Shown here one piece after another: positions 42,601-57,600 of a stretch of DNA of 64,000 nt. Position 1 is the first letter of the stretch. Each line of letters begins with the position of its first letter. The DNA comes from an uncultured Clostridia bacterium (GTDB lineage: Bacteria; Bacillota; Clostridia; TANB77; CAG-508): contig CAOKHH010000001.1 of the NCBI GenBank assembly GCA_948468225.1, positions 18,044 to 82,043 of the forward strand, in the 5' to 3' direction. Position numbers and translations under genes: made by a program. Under the pieces are notes generated by a model, which saw only the letters and a list, made by a program, of their open reading frames with translations, searched no databases and had not been told where the DNA came from.

Positions 42601-45600
42601 GAGGAGCAGGAACATTACAAAAAGTTAAAAAAATTGGTGCTGGTGCATCACAATGGACAGCTTTACTAGAATCAGGAGAAGTTGTTGCTTGTGGTAGAAA
42701 CGAACAAGGAGATTTATGTGATGGAACAACAACAAATAGAACAACACCAGTATATGTGCTAAATCACACTGGGGTTGGACACGTAAACAATGTAAGAGAT
42801 ATTTCTTCAAGTGGTTGTGCAATACTATTATTGAAAGAGGATGGAACAGTATGGGCAGGTGGACATAACTGCCAAGGACAAAGTGGACAAGGAAATACAA
42901 CTGCAAATCATTTAATAAAACAAGTAAAAGATTCTACAGGAACTGGTACTTTAAGTAATATAATTGATTTTTCTGTAAGTAATCACATATTAGCGTTATC
43001 ATCTGATGGAACAGTTTGGGCTTGGGGTTATAACAATTATGGACAAGTAGGAAATAATGCTAGTGGAAAATCTGTAACATTACCAGTTAAAGTTAAAAAT
43101 GAAGCAGGCACAGGAGAGTTAAGTAATATTGTAAAAGTTGAAGCTGGAAACTCTTATTCTATGGCTATTTCAGATGACGGAACTGTATATGCTTGGGGTT
43201 ATAATAATTATGGACAATTAGGAAATAACACTACTACAACTTCAAAACTTCCAAAGAAAGTATTAGCAGAAGATGGTTTAACAAACTTTACAGATGTAAT
43301 GCTTGTAAGTCAATTTGGAGCACATACAAATATTGCAAAAACTGATGGAACAGTTTGGACAGTTGGGTACAATGCAAATGGAGAATTGGGTGATGATACA
43401 AATACTACAAGAAAACTTGTACAATCTATAAGTAATGCAAAATTAGCTGTAAATGAAAAATATTTAGAGTTTACAAAAGTAGGAGAAACAAAGAAAGTAG
43501 AAGTTAAATTAGATCAAGGATTTAACTTGCTTATAGGAACTTCAGATACTACAGGAAATAAATTTACATCTTATAATGAAAATGTTGCTACAGTAGATGA
43601 GCAGGGAAATGTTACATCTAAAGGAAAAGGTGAAACTTATATAAAAATAGAAAATGAACAATTAGGATTAGTTACAACAGTAAAAGTAGTAGTACCAGAT
43701 AGAGAAGGTATAACTATTCCAAAAGTTGTTGGAGGAGCAAACCACTATGTAGCATTAAAGGCAGATGGAACAGTTTGGACTTGGGGATATAATGGAAATG
43801 GACAATTAGGACTTGGAAATACTTTAAATCAATTAGAGCCAATGTTTACAGGAATGGAAAATGTAATGGATGTTGCAGCAGGTGCAAACTTTACAGCAGT
43901 ATTAAAGAAGGATAGAACTGTTTGGGTAACAGGACAAAACAATTATGGACAATTAGGACAAAATAATACAACAGGAAGTCAAGTATTTATACAAGTAAAA
44001 GCTGAAAATGGAATAAACAATTTAGAAGATGTAATTGCAATTACTGCAGGTGACTACTTTATGGCAGCACTAAAGAGCGACGGAACAGTATATACTTGGG
44101 GATATAATGGAAACGGACAGCTTGGAGACAATACAACAACAAATAGTAAATTACCTACAAAAGTAAGAAAAGTAAATAATATAATGAAAATAGTAGCAGG
44201 ACCAAATCATTTAATAATGTTAGATTCTGATTCAACTGTATGGGCAGTAGGAAGAAATGCAAATGGACAATTAGGTATAAAATCAACTACAGGTAGTAAA
44301 CTACCAGTAAAAATGTTAAGTAGTAAAGGAACAGAAGAAATTAAGAATATTAGACAAATTGCAGCAGGAGCATCATCTACATATTTATTAGATGCAGATG
44401 GAATAGTTTGGTCAGTTGGATACAATAATTATGGTCAATTATCAGATGGGACAACAGTGCAAAAAACAATACCAGTACAAGCAAAAGATGCTTCAGGAAA
44501 TGTTATAACAGATGTAGCATATATTTCAGCTAGAAGCAATACAGTAGGAATAGTAAAAAAAGACGGAAGTGTATTTACTGCAGGATATAATGAATATGGT
44601 GCAGCAGGAAATGGATCAAAGATTGCAAATAAAGCATTTACTAGAATGTTAGGCGAATTCGGAAGCGGTGTATTTGAAGATGGAATACTATTTGCTTCAA
44701 CAAATAATAGTTCATTAGTTGCAGATAAATTAGGTAGAGTTTATACAGCAGGATACAATGCATATGGACAACTTGGAGATGGAACAAAAAATACATCACT
44801 TAACTTAGTTGGAATTAGCAATGTAAGCCTTGAAGTTGAAGAGCCAATTATTGTAATGAATAATATAAATGAAACAAAAGATATAAAAGCACATATGAAT
44901 TTAGGTTTCAATCTTTTATATAAAACATTAGAAGATGAGCATTATACATATGAATCATTTAACAAAAATATAGCATCAGTAGATACAGCAGGTACAGTTA
45001 AAGCATTAAAATATGGAAACGCAAGAATCGAAGTAACAAATACAGAAACTTCAAATACTGCAACAGTAATTGTAAAAGTAGTAAGAGAGGGAGATATTGC
45101 AAATCCTAAAGTTGTAAGTGGAATAGACTTTACAGTAGCACTAAAAGCTAATGGAACAGTGTATGCTTGGGGATATAACACATATGGACAACTAGGCTTA
45201 GGAGATACTCTAAAAAGAACAGAACCAGTTAAAGTAGATATTGATAATGTTGTTGATATAGTTTGTGGAAATAACCATGTATTATATCTAAAACAAGATG
45301 GCTCAGTTTGGGCAACTGGATTAAATAACTATGGACAATTAGGAGATAACACTACAACGAATAGAAGTGTACCAGTTCAAGTTCTTGGAGTAGATAATAT
45401 TATAAAAATAGCAGCAGGAGCAAACCATTCACTAGTATTAAGAAGTGATGGAACAGTATATAGCTTTGGATATAATGGTTATGGACAATTAGGAGATACT
45501 ACTACAACAAGAAAGAGTCAAGCAGTACAAGTTAAACGTTTACAAGATATAAAAGAAATAGCAGCAGGAAATCATTCATCATTAGCACTAGATGTAAACG

Positions 45601-48600
45601 GATATGTTTGGGCATTTGGACTAAACACATCAGGACAATTAGGATTAGGAACAAAATCTAATGTGTTAACACCAACAAGAATTGAAACAATAAATGGAGT
45701 ACAAGAAATAGCATATGGAACAAATTTTGGATTTGCTGTTAAAGAAGATGGAACAGTATATAGCTTTGGTGTTAATGGAAATGGACAATTAGGAACAGGA
45801 GATACAAAAACAAAAACTACACCAACACAGGTAATAAAGGAAGACGGTGGAGCATTAACAAATATAGAAAAAGTATCAGCAGGAAATAAATACGCACTTG
45901 CAAAAACATATGATGGCAAAATGTATGGTTGGGGTATAGGAAATACATATCAATTTGGTAATGAAGCTACAGCTAATGTATTAAAAGCAACTGGGCTAAA
46001 ATATAGTGCAAAAGGAGATATAATCGAAAATGTATTAGAAGTAAGTGCTGGAGATACTCATAGTGTTATGGTAAAGGAAGACGGAACAGTTTGGACAACA
46101 GGTAAGAATAACCAAGGACAACTAGGAGACAAGACAACAATTAACAAAACAGCATGGATTTGCATAAGCGATATTCGTATAAAATTACCAGAAACTTCTA
46201 TTACAATACCAAAAATAAATGGAACTTATAGCTTAAAACCAGAGTTACAATTAGGATTTAACTTATTATTTGATAATATGTCAGATGCAAATTACAAATA
46301 TATAAGTAAAAATGAACAAGTTGCGACGTCAAGTGAATCAGGAGTAGTAACAGGATTAAAACAAGGAAAAACAAAAATAGGAATTACAGAAACTAATACA
46401 AACAAAACAGTATATGTTGATGTATATGTATTAGCTGAGGGTGATATAGCATTCCCACAAGTTGTAACAAGAGAATATACAACAGTTGCTTTAAAGGCAG
46501 ACGGAACAGTTTGGACTTGGGGTTATAACGCAAATGGAGAGTTAGGAATTGATTCAGCCACAAATCAAATAGCACCTTGTAAAGTAGATATAGAAAATGT
46601 ACAAAAAATTGCAGTAGGAAACAACCATGTATTAGCTCTAAAGGCAGACGGAACAGTTTGGGCTTGGGGATTAAATTCAAATGGACAATTAGGAACAGGA
46701 GATAAAGTAAATTCAAAAGTTCCAGTTAAAGTTAAAAATTTAAAAGACATAAAGGAAATAGCAGCAGGAAATGGTATGTCTATGGCAGTTGATAAAAACG
46801 GTACATTATATACTTGGGGACTAAATGACTATGGACAATTAGGAATAAATTCAAAACAAACCAAATTAGAGCCATTTATAGTAGAGGCAATTTCAAATAT
46901 TACTAAAATTGCAGTAGGAAATAAATCTGCATATGCTCTAACACAAGAGGGAGTATTATATAGCTTTGGAAACAATAATCAAGGACAATTAGGAGATGGA
47001 ACAAACACTACTAGGGTTTTACCAGTAGAAGTACAAAATGTTTCTGGTGTTATAGATATTGCAGCATCTAGTACAGAACAAGCATATGCACTAATGGATA
47101 ATGGAAAAGTATTTGGATGGGGATATTCTTCTCTTGGTGCTCTAACAGATGTTGGAGGAGCAATGCCAAAAGCACTAGCAGGACCTGACGGAGAAAAAAG
47201 ATTAGAAAACATTGGAACAATATCTGCCGGATATTATGGAGCTTTAGCGATTACTGATGAAGGAAAAGTATTAGCTTGGGGTGCAAATGGATTCGGTGGA
47301 CTTGGAAACGGAACAACTTCTAAGAGCGTAGCAGTTCCAACATATGTAAAAGAAAATGCAACAGATGATTTAAGCAACGTATTTATTGCAAGTATGGGTA
47401 GAAATTACAGTATGTTTGCTAAAGAAGATGGTAGCGTATGGGGAACAGGATATAATGAGCATGGAGAATTAGGAAACACAAGCAAAGTAACAGTTTACAC
47501 AGCAGAAAATATTAGTAATGATTATATTAGCACAAATTGTACAGAAGTAGTGATTATTGGCATTGGAAATAATAGTACAATAAATGCAAAATATGTAAAT
47601 GGATTTAACCTTTACAACCGTGAAAATTCAAACCCAATTACATTTGAAACACAAGACAACACAATAGTAGCAGTAGATGAAGCAGGAAATCTAGTTTCAA
47701 CTGGACTTGGAAAAACATATATTACATTAACAGCAGGAGGATTAGCAAGAAGAGTAGAAGTAAATGTTATACAAGATACAGAATTTGCAGTTATGGACTT
47801 ACAAGCAGGAAATAGACATACAGTAGGTTTAAAAACAGATGGAACAATTTGGAGTTTTGGTGCAAATAGTAATGGACAATTAGGAATAGGCTCAATAGAT
47901 AATAAAATTGAAACAGAGCCAATACAAGTAACTAAAGTTCCAGAAGGAGTTAAATTTACAAAAATAGCAGTAGGAAAAGATCATAGCTTAGCACTAGGAA
48001 ATAATGGTAAAGTATATGCTTGGGGAGCAAACAAAAATGGACAATTAGGAGATGGACAAAATATAGATAGTGGAAACCTTGTAGAGGTTAGAAATTTAAG
48101 CAACATAGAAAAGATAATAGCTTATGAAAATATAAGTTATGCAATTGATAAAAACGGAGTAGCTTATGTTTGGGGCGAAGGCTTTACATGGGAGCCACAA
48201 AAAATTTCATTCTTCGCAAAAGTAATAGATATATCAGGTAGATATTTACTTAGCGAATATGGAACAGTATGGAATGTAGGAAATTTAGAAGAAAGACAAG
48301 CAGGATTAAATAATATTGTAGAAATTGCTGCAGGTGATGGTCATTTATTAGCATTAGATGCTTCTTCAAATGTATATGGATTAGGAAATAATACATATGG
48401 CGAGCTAGGAGTAGCAGGTGTTAAAAATGTGACAGTGCCTACGCTTATTAAAGATGCCTCAGGAAATAATATAACAGATATAGAATCTGTAAAGGCATCA
48501 CAATACAGTTCATATATGTTAACAAAACAAGGAGATGTATATAGCTTTGGTAGAAATACAAATAATGCATTAGGAATAGATAGTAAGGCGGCTTCTATAT

Positions 48601-51600
48601 CACTACCTACAAAACTAGATATAAGCAAAGTAGAAAGAATATCAGCAGGACAAAATTATGCAGTAGCAGTATTAGAGGATGGATTTACATATTCTTGGGG
48701 TGTAAATACATATGGACAATTAGGATTAGGAAATAAGGAAGAAACAACAAAACCTACACTAATAGGTAAAATAAAAGCAGTAAAGAGCAAAGACATAGTA
48801 ACTATTAAAGAAGGCGAAAGTGTATCTGTACCAGTTACTGTAAACAATACATTTAACTTAAGATACGATGTTGTAGCAAATGGTGGATTTACATTTAAAG
48901 CAATAGATGAATCTATTGCAACTACAAATAATGATGTAGTTACAGGTGTAAAATCTGGAATTACAACAGTTGTTGCAACACACACTCAAACAGATTTAGT
49001 TGCAAATATTTCAGTAGAAGTATTAAAAGAGACTCAAGAATCTGTAATAGATGTAGAATCTGGAATTGACTTTACAATTGCCCTAAAAGCAGACGGAACA
49101 GTTTGGGGATGGGGAGCAAACGGATGTGGACAATTAGCAAATAATACTACTGTAGATGCAAACCAACCAATACAAATTGTAACAAACACAAGAGTAAAAC
49201 AAATTGCAACAGGAAGAAACCATATTGCACTATTAACAGAGGATGGTAAGGTATATACTGCAGGTGAAAACACAGATGGTGAGCTTCGGATGCGGAAGCA
49301 ATGTAAACCAAAAAACATTAGTATCAGTAATTGATGAACTTGGAAATCCAATAGAAAATATTGTAAGAATAGCTATAAAGAATAACACAACGTATGCACA
49401 AGATATAGATGGAAAAGTATATGCATTTGGCAAAAATTATTACAATGTAGCAACTTTAATGAAGGATTTAACACAAATTGCCGAAATTTATGGAGAATAT
49501 GCAATAACAAAAGATAACAAAGTTATAAATATAACTACAAATACAGAAGTTTATGGATTAGAAAATGTTGTAAAAATAGCTGAGGGAACAAATCATACAC
49601 TATTCTTAACTAAAGATAAAACAGTGTATGCGATGGGTCAAAATAATAATGGTCAATGTGGAACAGGAACAAAAACAAATTGCCCAATACCAACAATTGT
49701 AAAAGACAATATTGGAACTTCTACATTACAAAATGTAAAAGATATATCAGCAGGAGATAATTACAGCATAGCAGTTCTTGAAAATGGAGAGGTTTATACT
49801 TGGGGTGCAAACAATTCAAATGTTCTTGGAACAGAACAAGCAACAGCACAAATATTACCAAGAAAGAACTCTAACATAGATGAGGGAATGCTTGTTAGTG
49901 CAGCATATAACCATACAGTTGTTGCTAAAACAAATGGTAGAGTTTACGCTTGGGGTAATAATTCTAAAGGAAGCCTTGGAACTGGAGAAAACACTAACTC
50001 TGTAACACCAGTTAGAGTAGGTAGTGAAGAAATAAAAGTAAATACAAATCATTTACAAATAGAAAAAGGAAATATAGATGTTTTATCAGGAGTAATAAAA
50101 TCATTTAACTTGATAAACGAAGAAAATGCAGATGGATTAGTTTATGAATCAAAAGATGAAAGTATTGTAACAGTTGATAAAAATTCAGGAGTAGTTAGAG
50201 CAGTAGATGTAGGAAATACAAGCATATTAGTAAAACAAGCATCAACAAATGAATTTGCAATAGTACAAGTTACGGTATTAAAATCTGGAACTACTATAAA
50301 ACCAGATGTTAAAACTTCAAACTCTCATAGTGTTATATTAAAGAGTGATGGAACAGTTTGGACTTATGGAGATAACACCTATGGTGCTTTAGGAAATGGA
50401 ACAACTGTATCACAAGACGATATAACACAAGTAAACTTTGAAAATGATGTTAAGATTACACAAATTGCAGTTGGAGAAAGTCATACATTAGCATTAGACG
50501 AAACAGGTGCAGTTTGGGCATTTGGTAGAAATAATTACTATCAATTAGGTACAGATAGAGTGCTTTTAAGTAGCACACCAATAAAAGTAAAAATAGACAA
50601 GAGAGTAGTAAAAATATCAGCAGGATACAATCAATCTTTTGCAATAACTGAAGACAACAGATTATATGTATGGGGCTTAAACTCAAATGGAGAATTAGGT
50701 GTAGGAACTTATGAAACACAAGTATTACCAAAATTGATAGAAAATGTAAATGAAGTATTAGATGTAGCATCAGGTAGAACTCATACAGTAATTGTAACTA
50801 CAAAAGGTAATGTATATACAACAGGAAACAACAGCTATTCTAGCCTAACAGGAACAGAATATAAACGTAATGTATTTGGAAAGGCAGTTGGATTAGAAAA
50901 TATTGCATACATTGAAGCGGGAGAATATCATAATGCAGCAATAACTGTAGACAATGCATTATATGTATGGGGATTAAACATTTATGGACAATTAGGAATT
51001 GGTAACTTAAATACAATAGCAACACCAGAACTTGTAAAAGGAATTACTGAAATACAAGAAATGAGCCTTGGAAAATCTCATACACAAATTTTAACAAAAG
51101 CAGGAGATGTTTATGTATCTGGTATAAATACATTAGGACAACTAGGTGATGGAACAAATACTGATACTCAAACCTTTAAGAAGCTAGATACAATTTCAGA
51201 CGTATATGAGGTTGCTTGTGGCAATACATATTCAATGGCAATTACAAATGATGGAAAAGTATTTGGATGGGGTGATTATTATCACGGAACCTCAGCAATA
51301 AGAACAAAAACAAATAGTAATATACCAGTTCAAGTTGGTGTAAACGAATTCTTAATAAGCACAAATGAAATTACAATTCCAAATAAAGAAACAAGCAAAA
51401 TAGAAATTCAAAACTCTTCTGAATTAAATGTTTGGAATGCAAATACAATGAATACTGCATATGTATATTCAAGCATAAATGACGATGTTGCAAGTGTTGA
51501 TGAATTTGGAAATATTACTGCAAAAGAAAAAGGAATAACTTGGATAAAAGTAAAAGAAGTTGCAACAGGAAAAGAACAAATAGCAGTTGTTAGAGTAACA

Positions 51601-54600
51601 GAAGAGGGATCTACTGCTTACACAGAAGTAAGCTCTGGTAAAGACTTTGCTATAAGCTTAAAAGCAGATGGAAGCATATGGAGCTTTGGTTATAACTCAA
51701 ACGGAGAGTTAGGAAACAATTCATTTGTAGGAACTAACGTACCAGAATCAATCAATATTATAAAATCATATGCAAAAATAGAATCTGGAGACCAATTTAC
51801 ATTAGTATTAAGAAATGATGGAACAGTATGGAGCTTTGGTGATAACACATATGGTGAGTTAGGAACAGGAGATAGAAACATCTGCAAAACACCAACAATG
51901 GTTAAAGGATTATCAGATATTATAAAAATTGCAACAGGTGCAAACCATGCAGTTGTATTAGACAAATATGGAGATGTATTTGTATGGGGTCTTAATGATG
52001 TAGAACAATTAGGATTAGGAGATACAAAAACACGTGATATTCCAACTAAATTAAACTTAAATGGAAAAACTATTATAGATGTTGCAGCAGGAAAGAATAA
52101 TACAGTTTTAGTAACATCTGATGGAGAAATTATAGTATATGGAGAAGACAAAGACAGTTTAGATATTTCAAATGTAAAAGATGTTGCAAAAGTTGCAGTA
52201 GGAGACGAAATAATAGTAATAACAAAATCAGGTATAGTACAAAAAGTAGGAGCAAATGTAAATACAATTTATGCATTTGGAGATGCAGTAGATATATCAG
52301 CAAATGGTGGAGCTTATATGATATTAACAAAGACAGGAGATGTATATACATTTGGAACAAACGAAAATGGCAAGTTAGGTATTGGAACAAATTCTAATGT
52401 ATCAGTACCAACTAAAGTAGACTTCGAAGGAAAGATAATCGACATAGAAATGGGTGTAAATAACTCATACATCATAGCCCAAAATGGTAATGTATATGGA
52501 GCAGGCTCTAACAAATACAGTAACTTAGGAAATGAATCAACAATTGATTCTAATGTATTTGTTCTAGTTGGAAAACAAGACTTCAAGGTTACACCAGATA
52601 ATATACAAATGAATGTAGGAGACAAACTAGATATAGAAATAGAATCTGAAAAGTACAATGTATTTAAAGAAGATTTAAGAAAACTAGAAGACTTTACTTG
52701 GGCTTCAAACGATGAAAGCGTTGTAGAAGTTGAAGCCGAAGGAAAGATAAAAGCTCTAGCAGAGGGTGAAACAACTTTAACTATAGTAGAAAAAGAAACT
52801 GGATTTGAAAAAGAAATAACAGTAGTAGTTATGGCATTAGAAGCTAATAGACTTGAAATTTTAAGTGTTGACGAAGTTCAAGCCAAAGTAACTGGTATTG
52901 GAAAATATGAAGTAACAATAAGTTCAGATAGTGATACTGGAAATCTACTAATACAAACAAAGGATGAAACAGACACAATAAGCATTGATGACGGAAATAC
53001 TTGGACTACTACATCAACATTGATAGATACTATAAATCTATTAACAAGAGAAACTATAGTTCCAATTAAAGTAAAAACAGAAAATGGTACAATATTTGAT
53101 TATGAATTAAAAGTTATAAAACAATCTAAGATTGTAGATTTAAAAGAAGTTAAAGTAAACGAAATAAAAGCTACAGCAGTAAGTGCTACTGAATATGTTG
53201 CTATAATTGAAGATGAAACTATAAATACAGCAAATGTTTACGTAGAAACAGTAAGCGATTATGCAAAAGTTGGATTAGATAATGATGCGCAAACTATAAA
53301 TTCAGCTTCTAAGTTATTTGATATGACAGATATCTTAGTAAAAACTGTACCAATTAAAGTAACTTCAGAAAGTGGTATAGAAATAGACTACACATTAACA
53401 ATTTACAAGAGATCAGCAATTATGGATTTAGAAATTGTAACAGCAAATGGAATACAAGCAAAACAAAACAATTTCAATATATTGGAATATACAGTTATAG
53501 TGCCAACGGAAACAACACAAGTAGAAGTATATGCAAAAGCATTATACGAACTTGCAAACTTAAGTATTGATAATAATGGAGGAACTGACAGAGAATATAC
53601 ACAAATTATTAAAATAGAAGAAGATGAAACAATAGTAAATATTAAAGTATCAGTTGATGGACTAGATAGAGTGTACAAGCTACATATTCATAAAAAAGTA
53701 GATGGTGCAAGTTTAGCTTTAGTAGAGGTAAATGGTAAAGAAATAGTTCCAGTAGGAAATAAATATCAAGCATATGTAGCAGCAGACCAAACAGAAGCTG
53801 AAGTAAGAGCAGTTGCAGCAGTAGAAACAAGTAATGTACAAATTGGAACAAATCCAGCAAGCATAAAAGAAAGCACAGTAACAGTTGCGACAATAGATAA
53901 TTCAACAGTTTATACAATTCTTGTAACAGATGCAGAAGACTCTACAAATGTTGCAACTTACCAATTGGTAATTACAAAACCATCAGGAAACACAGATTTA
54001 AAGAACATTGTAGTTGGAAATAGCGAAATGACAGTAGAAGCTACAAGAATTCCAGGAACAAATACATATACTGCATCTGTAAATGAAAAATATACAAATT
54101 TAACAATTACAGCAACAGCGGATTACGAATTATCACAAGTAGCAATAGCAGATAATAATTATCGTGATGCTTTTGATAGATATGATGCAGTATGTAATGA
54201 GAAAAACTATACAACAACTGTTAAAGTAAAAGCACAAGATGGAACAGAAGCAGAATACACACTAATTATAGAAAAAACCTCAAGCAATACTAATATAAAA
54301 TCTATAAAAGTTGATGGAATTGAAGCTACAAAATCTGAGGCTGAAGATGATACTTATGAAGTAACTCTAACAAGACCAATAACCGCGGCACAAACTACAG
54401 TAGTTATGGAACATGCAAAAGCAAAAGTTGCTCTAAATAACATTTTGTATGAAACAAATACAATTACAAAAACAATTAGCATAGATGCAAAAGATGTTAA
54501 AGTAACAATAAATACACAAGCAGAAGATGGAACGATGAATTCATATTATTTGATAATACACGAATTACCAGATAATACAAAGGTTACAACAATTGAAGTA

Positions 54601-57600
54601 AATGGTTACACTGCAACACAAGTGCCATATAGCAATACATACAAAGTAAGAGTACCAAAAACTTTAACTTCATACGATGTAAAAGTAACTCCAGATGATT
54701 CTTTAGCAATGGTAAAAATAGGAGAAAATACAGGCACAATAGGAGTATCTACTGCAAATGTTACAAAAACAGAGCCAAAAACAATTGTAAATATTACTCT
54801 AACTGCTCAAAATGGAAAAGCTGAAGAAGAATATATATTAGAAATTGAAAATATGAACTCTAATGCAGAACTAGCATTTGTAAAAATAAATGGAGCAGTA
54901 ATAGGCAAAAATGAAGCAGGAGAGTATTATACAAAAGTAATTGGAAGCACAGCTCAAGTTATTGCAAATGTTGAAACAGCAGATGAACTTGCAAAAGTAG
55001 GAATACTTGCGCTACCTGCATCTAATAAATTAGAAGAAAATTTAAGTTTAACTACAGATAAAAATACATTTACAATTACTGTAGTTGCAGAAGATGGAAC
55101 AACTGAGTATTATCCATTAGTAGTAGAAAAAATGTCAAGCAATACAGATTTATTTGAAGTTTATGTAGATGGAACATTAGTACCATTAGTAGATGGTATA
55201 TATACTGCAAACATTGGAAATGAGTCAGAAGCTGAAATAAAAGCTGTTGCAGGCAATGAAAACTCATTAGTTGGAATAGATGGTGAGGAAGAAGAAATTA
55301 CAGAAAGTACAAGAACAGTTTCTATAACAGAACAGGAAAAGAAAGTAGCAATTACAGTAACAGCAGAAGATGGAACAACTGCTACACACTATGTTGTATT
55401 AGAAAAATATTCTAATGATAATTCATTATTAAAATTATCAAAGGAAAATGATGAAAATCAAGAGATAGTACAAACAGGTGAAAACTCATATCAAATGATA
55501 GTTTCAAACGAATTAACTACATTAAACTTAGTTGCTGAAACGAGTAGTAAAGTTGCTAAAGTAAAAATAGGTGACAATGAATTTGAAACAAATATAACAA
55601 CAAAAACTGTTGCTATTCCAGAAGATTCAAATGAAGTTATAATTACAGTACAAGCACAAAATGGAGACGAAAAAGTATATACATTAACAATACTTAAGAA
55701 ATGTGAATTAACTATAGAATCTATAACAGTAAATGGAATAGATGCAGAGCTTCAAGATAATGAGTGGATTGCTTGGATAGATAAAGATATAGATTTATCT
55801 AAAGTAGTTGTTACTCCAACAAGTAGCGGAGCAAAAGTATTTGTAGAAGATTTAATAGATGTAGTAGGAGTTGCAACATTTGATGCTACTACTACAGATG
55901 ATGAAACAATTATAAAAATAAAATTATCATCTACAATAGATGATGATGAAGTAATACATACTTTAAGAATAATGAAGAAATCTGATAATACAGAATTAGA
56001 ATATGTAAAAGTAGCAGGACAAATTGGTATATTAGAAGATGAAAAATATATTGTAAAAGTTCCAATTCAAACTGAATTATATGATATGGAAGTAAAAACA
56101 GTTAGTCAATATGCTAAGGTAAAAATAGAAAATCAAGAATACAAAGAGCAAATTGATACAATGAATATTGATTTAACAGACAAAACAGAAGTAAGCTTGA
56201 ACATATCAGTAACAGCACAAGATGGAACTACAAATACATATCCAGTAGTTATTCAAAAGGTATCAGATGATAATACAATTAAACTTTTGAAAGTTAATGG
56301 AGTAGAAATAAGTGAGGTCGATGGAACATATAAAGCATTTATAAAAGCAGATTTAACAAGTGTTCCAGTATACATTGAAACAACTTCCGAAACTACAAAA
56401 ATAAGAATTGATCAAGAGGAAACAGAGGTAGAACACATTATAGAGAATAGAATTGTTACAATGTCTTCAGATGAGGAAACTTTATCAATTACAGTAACTG
56501 CTGAAGATGGTAGTGTAAAATATTATACTTTATCAATTCAAAAAGAATCTAATGATGCAGGACTAGAATGGATTAAGGTAGACGGAATATCAGCAATTGA
56601 AACAGAAGAAGATATATACTATGTAACAGCTGCATCAGGAGCAGATAAAGTTGATATAGTAGCAAATGCAGCAAATCAATATGCTTTAGTTTCAATAAAT
56701 GGAAATGAAGCTACAATAAAACAAAATGAGTTAAAAGAATTTAAACTAGATTCAGCTACAAAAGTTATTGAAATTCCAGTTGTTGTAACTGCACAAAATG
56801 GAAAAGATACAAAAACATATACTTTAAAAATTGAACAAGTATCTAATGATACAAGTATTGCCGAAATAAAAGTAAATGACAAAGAAGTTGTTACTTATAA
56901 TGCTGAAACAAAAATGTATGAATTTATTATAGACAGTTCTATTGACGAATCAACTATATATGTAAAAGCAAACAATGCAGAAGCGTCAGTAAAAATAGAT
57001 ACTGCAAACCCTGTAAAACTTGAAGATAGTCAAACTGTAAGTACTGCAAGTGATGAAAACATATATACAATAACAATAATTGCAGAAGATGGAACAGTTA
57101 AAACTCGAGAAATAAACATTAAGAAATTATCTCAAGACGCATCTATACTAAAACTATATGTTGAAGGAGAAGAAATTACTCCAGAAGAGGATGGAACATA
57201 CATTGCACAAGTATTAGATAGTTTAATAGAGGCTTCAGTTAGAATAAAAGCAGGAAATAAAAATGCTACAATCGAGATAGATGGTACAGCTTTAGCTAAC
57301 TTAGGGGAAGATGAAACTAAGATAAGTATCAATGATGTAAGAACTATAATTGTTCCAATTAAGATAATTGCAGAAGATACAAGCATTACACAAGATTATA
57401 AGTTAACAATCAATGTAGTATCTGATAATAAAGATTTAGAATATTTAAAAGTAAATGGAGAAGAAGTAATAGATTATAATTCAGAAACATTTACTTACAA
57501 GGCATTTATACCAGCAAATAGCACAACTGCTAAAATAGATGTAAAAACTGTAAGTGCTTATGCTACAACTGCAATAGAAGAAACTACTGGAAATGATACT

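Noticed and set aside
8509..49334. The giant region as seven or more separate RCC1 genes
   Set aside because: The downstream frames resume in mid-blade or mid-Ig domain exactly after the skipped C, have no ribosome binding sites, and one 56-codon piece has no ATG-initiated ORF. One gene per promoter and terminator fits better.
29072..52840. CRISPR-like regular repeats
   Set aside because: The regularity is at 50-residue blade and 460-residue super-unit scale within coding sequence; there are no short identical repeats with unique spacers.
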